64,000 bases of DNA from Evansella halocellulosilytica (GTDB lineage: Bacteria > Bacillota > Bacilli > Bacillales > Salisediminibacteriaceae), in contig NZ_NIST01000001.1 of assembly GCF_002335745.1 (NCBI RefSeq), positions 2,519,370-2,583,369 on the forward strand, read 5' to 3'. The notes below the pieces were generated by a model. That model searched no databases and had not been told where the DNA came from. It worked only from the letters and a program-made list of their open reading frames with translations. The translations under genes and the position numbers were made by a program. This document shows, piece by piece, positions 61,379-64,000 of this stretch. How positions within the stretch are numbered: the stretch's first letter is position 1; every line of letters starts with the position of its first letter.

Positions 61379-64000
61379 ATGCTACAGAGAAAGAAAGTGT
61401 TCACACAATCTCTTATTTATTTTTTAGTATTTGCTCTCGTGTTTAGCCCATTTCAGTCGCTTGCAGCATTCGCAGCAGACGATGATGTTTTATCTGTACA
61501 AGAAGCGATTGAAAACAATGAAGGAAATGCGACAGTAGAAGGGTACATTGTTGGCCACACTACAGGTACTAATAGTTTTAATTTTGAGGCACCATTTGGA
61601 AATAATCATAATTTCATTTTGGCAGATGACCCTGAGGAAAGGGACAGTGAACACTTTTTACTTGTGCAAATTACAGATGATTTTCGTGGAGAGTTTGGTT
61701 TAGAAACAAACCCCGACATTATTGGTGAAAAAGTTCAAGTAAATGGTAACTTGGACGATTATTTTACTCAGCCAGGTTTAAGAAGTCCTACTGCGATGAC
61801 ATTTGTGGACAGAGATCCATCTGATTCTGATGAGGATTCGACAGATCCAGACGTACCAGAAGAAGTCATTTCGATTGCTGAAGTGCGTAACATGGATCAC
61901 GACGAGGAAGTGACAATTCAAGGAGTAGTTACAACAACACCTGGTGTATGGGGTGGAAATGGTTTTTACGTGCAGGACAGCACAGGTGGTACATACGTAT
62001 ACCAAAGTAACGAAGTAGCGCAAGGTGATGAAGTCATAATCACTGGCGTCACAGGAGAATTTAATGGAGAATTTCAAATTCAGTCACCAACTATAGATGT
62101 TTTAGGTGAAGGTGACATACCAGCGCCTGCTATCATCACACCAGGCGAAGTGAATGATGATATTCAAGGTCAACTTGTTACGTTGGAAGAAGTAACAATT
62201 AGTCATTTAGAAGAAGTAAACAGCTATGGTACATTTGAATTTGATGCAGACTTAGGGGATGAATCCGTGCTTATTCGTGTAGATAATCGGACAGGTCTAA
62301 CTTATGAGGACTTTGATTATCATGACGGGGATGTCGTGGACGTGACAGGGATTGCGAGTGTTTTCAATGGTACATTTCAAGTGAAACCTCGCGCTGAAGA
62401 AGATATTATGCTTGTTTCTGAGGGGGATCCAGATGACCCAACAGATCCTGGTGAGCCTGGTGAAGATTTAATTGACTTAACGATTTTACACACGAATGAC
62501 CTGCATTCACGTATTGATGACTTAGGAAAAATCGCTTCCTTTATTAATAATCAACGCGATTCTGCGGAAAACTCCCTTTATTTAGATGCGGGTGATATTT
62601 TTAGTGGTTCGCCTGTTAATGACATTAACTTAGGAGAACCGATCATTGAAATTTTAAATGCGATGAACCTTGAGGCAATGGCGATTGGAAATCATGAATT
62701 TGACTATGGGCAAGATGTATTTGCTGAGCGGGTGGAACAATCAGAATTTCCGTGGTTAAGTGCGAATATGACAGTGGACCAAGAGATTGCGATTGAGCAG
62801 CCTGAACCTTATACGATTTTTGAATTCGAAGAGTTTGACGTTGGTGTCTTTAGTTTAACGCAAAATCCTCCAGCAACAGCACCGAGTGGAGTAGAAGGTA
62901 TTGAATTTCATGATTATGTAGAAACAGCTCTTGCGTATCAAGAAGAGTTAGAGGAGCAAGCAGATATTATCATCGCCTTAACTCATATCGGTTACGGAGC
63001 TGATCGCAGTTTAGCGGAAGCGGTAGACTACTTTGATGTGATCATTGGTGGACATACTCACACAGTGTTAAACACACCACAAGTTGTTAATGATACACCA
63101 ATTGTACAGGCTGGTGGATACGCAAGTCATGTTGGGAAATTATCACTTGCGATTGATCCTGAAACGAAAGAAGTATCGAACGTAGACGGTCGATTACAAT
63201 CTGTTAGTCAATTAGAAGAAACAGATGAAGATGTGCAAGTGATTATCGACGGTTGGAATGAACAAATGGATGAAATTTTAGGTATTGTGATCGGAGAGTC
63301 TGATACAGGACTTTCACGCGATGGACGGTATGATGGAGACGCTCCACTTGGTAACTTCTGGACAGATGCAATGGCCTTTGCTGCAGATGCTGATGTTGCC
63401 TTCACGAACAATGGCGGTATTCGCGATTCAATTGCACCAGGAGATGTAACGATTGGTGATATTTATCTTATTGAACCATTCGATAATCAAGTTATGCTAT
63501 ATGAAATGACGGGTGAAGCGATAAAAGATGTGATTGAGTTCTCTTACTCAAGAGATAACCGAAATCAAATCGATTTACAAACATCAGGGCTTCATTACAC
63601 GATTATCACGAATGAGAGTGGTCAATATGTTGATGCCGAATTAGAACTTAATGGACAGCCTATTGATCTTGAAGGGACTTACCTTGTTGCAGTACCTGAT
63701 TATATTGGTACAGGTGGATCAGGTTATGATTTCCAAGGGACAGTCGTATATGATGAAGTAACGCCAATGACGACTGCAATGATTGAATACGCAGAGTTTT
63801 TAACTGACCAAGGGGAAAAATTAAATTACAGCTCTGAAGGACGTATTTCGTTTGAAGTCGACCCGGATGCTGGTGGACCAATCGGGGAAGTCATTGGTTC
63901 AACTCAACAAGGATTATTTAGTGATAATAAAGGCGAAATGGATGTAGGCTTAGGTAATTTATATACGGATGCGGTTCGAGAAAAAGCGGATGCAGATATT
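61379..64000 (+). CDS. Secreted multidomain 5'-nucleotidase (YfkN/UshA-like), partial
   Basis: The gene starts at ATG 61379, after CGAGGAGG, and runs off the end of the window. A signal peptide (SLIYFLVFALVFSPFQSLAA) is followed by two OB-fold-like domains: QEAIENNEGNATVEGYIVGH, and ISIAEVRNMDHDEEVTIQGV with its repeat. A metallophosphatase with LTILHTNDLHSRI and AIGNHEFDYG motifs comes next, then a 5'-nucleotidase C-terminal domain (GDAPLGNFWTDAMAFAADAD, FTNNGGIR). A second such domain begins at EVIGSTQQGLFSDNN. The layout is like Bacillus YfkN, which releases phosphate from nucleotides. Confidence 0.88.
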   Translation, partial: MLQRKKVFTQSLIYFLVFALVFSPFQSLAAFAADDDVLSVQEAIENNEGNATVEGYIVGHTTGTNSFNFEAPFGNNHNFILADDPEERDSEHFLLVQITDDFRGEFGLETNPDIIGEKVQVNGNLDDYFTQPGLRSPTAMTFVDRDPSDSDEDSTDPDVPEEVISIAEVRNMDHDEEVTIQGVVTTTPGVWGGNGFYVQDSTGGTYVYQSNEVAQGDEVIITGVTGEFNGEFQIQSPTIDVLGEGDIPAPAIITPGEVNDDIQGQLVTLEEVTISHLEEVNSYGTFEFDADLGDESVLIRVDNRTGLTYEDFDYHDGDVVDVTGIASVFNGTFQVKPRAEEDIMLVSEGDPDDPTDPGEPGEDLIDLTILHTNDLHSRIDDLGKIASFINNQRDSAENSLYLDAGDIFSGSPVNDINLGEPIIEILNAMNLEAMAIGNHEFDYGQDVFAERVEQSEFPWLSANMTVDQEIAIEQPEPYTIFEFEEFDVGVFSLTQNPPATAPSGVEGIEFHDYVETALAYQEELEEQADIIIALTHIGYGADRSLAEAVDYFDVIIGGHTHTVLNTPQVVNDTPIVQAGGYASHVGKLSLAIDPETKEVSNVDGRLQSVSQLEETDEDVQVIIDGWNEQMDEILGIVIGESDTGLSRDGRYDGDAPLGNFWTDAMAFAADADVAFTNNGGIRDSIAPGDVTIGDIYLIEPFDNQVMLYEMTGEAIKDVIEFSYSRDNRNQIDLQTSGLHYTIITNESGQYVDAELELNGQPIDLEGTYLVAVPDYIGTGGSGYDFQGTVVYDEVTPMTTAMIEYAEFLTDQGEKLNYSSEGRISFEVDPDAGGPIGEVIGSTQQGLFSDNKGEMDVGLGNLYTDAVREKADADI

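Overview
The window is from a low-GC Gram-positive bacterium of the family Bacillaceae. The evidence is the Bacillus-like tRNA cluster, strong AGGAGG-type ribosome binding sites, Rex-type boxes around the pfl and adhE genes, an AraR-like operator set, and Bacillus-type AbfA, XynB, YesL and YfkN relatives. The right-hand third (about 46.7 to 64 kb) reads as ordinary chromosome. The left 46 kb looks like a stack of mobile DNA at one tRNA gene.

Layout. Positions 48-622 hold six tRNAs (His, Gln, Gly, Cys, Leu-TAA, Leu-CAA). The 3' end of tRNA-Leu(CAA) recurs as a perfect 59-bp direct repeat at 16861-16919, as a 12-16 bp core inside the 3' end of a large serine recombinase gene at 34424-34439, and as a 19-bp core at 46637-46655. 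These four copies divide the region into three blocks.

Block 1 (623-16919) is visibly richer in G+C. It is a decayed phage-like or satellite element with a tyrosine integrase beside attL, a second short tyrosine recombinase beside attR, an XRE switch, a helicase and several cysteine-rich small proteins. It has a lone tail tape measure protein and a terminase-small-subunit-like protein, but no capsid, portal, tail-tube or large terminase gene. It also has broken ParB and DUF3102 genes and much structured non-coding sequence.

Block 2 (16920 to about 34430) is AT-rich. It opens with a complete four-gene type II CBASS anti-phage operon (CapV patatin phospholipase, DncV-like CD-NTase, Cap2 E1/E2, Cap3 JAB protease). 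It then carries an excisionase-like protein, an acetyltransferase, an archaeo-eukaryotic-type primase whose 5' end has two in-frame stops, and a tyrosine recombinase split by a 3.5-kb TniA/TniB-type transposon with a 6-bp target duplication. An XRE repressor, small genes of unknown function, a catalytically dead serine-recombinase paralogue and an intact large serine recombinase follow. The recombinase gene crosses the attachment core, so excision would give it a different C-terminus and terminator.

Block 3 (34437-46655) is a pentose or arabinoxylan utilisation cluster: GH43 xylosidase, LacI regulator, ABC permeases, YesL-like protein, sugar-binding lipoprotein, GH51 arabinofuranosidase and a second GH43. 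Three palindromes with a TGTACGTACA-type core fit an AraR-like regulator. Relics of IclR and DapA-family genes lie at its left end.

The remaining chromosome holds catalase, a 21-bp satellite, an EamA transporter, a LysR regulator divergent from a quinone oxidoreductase, the fermentative pflB-pflA and adhE genes around three Rex-type boxes, a secreted alkaline phosphatase, and the start of a multidomain secreted 5'-nucleotidase that runs off the window.
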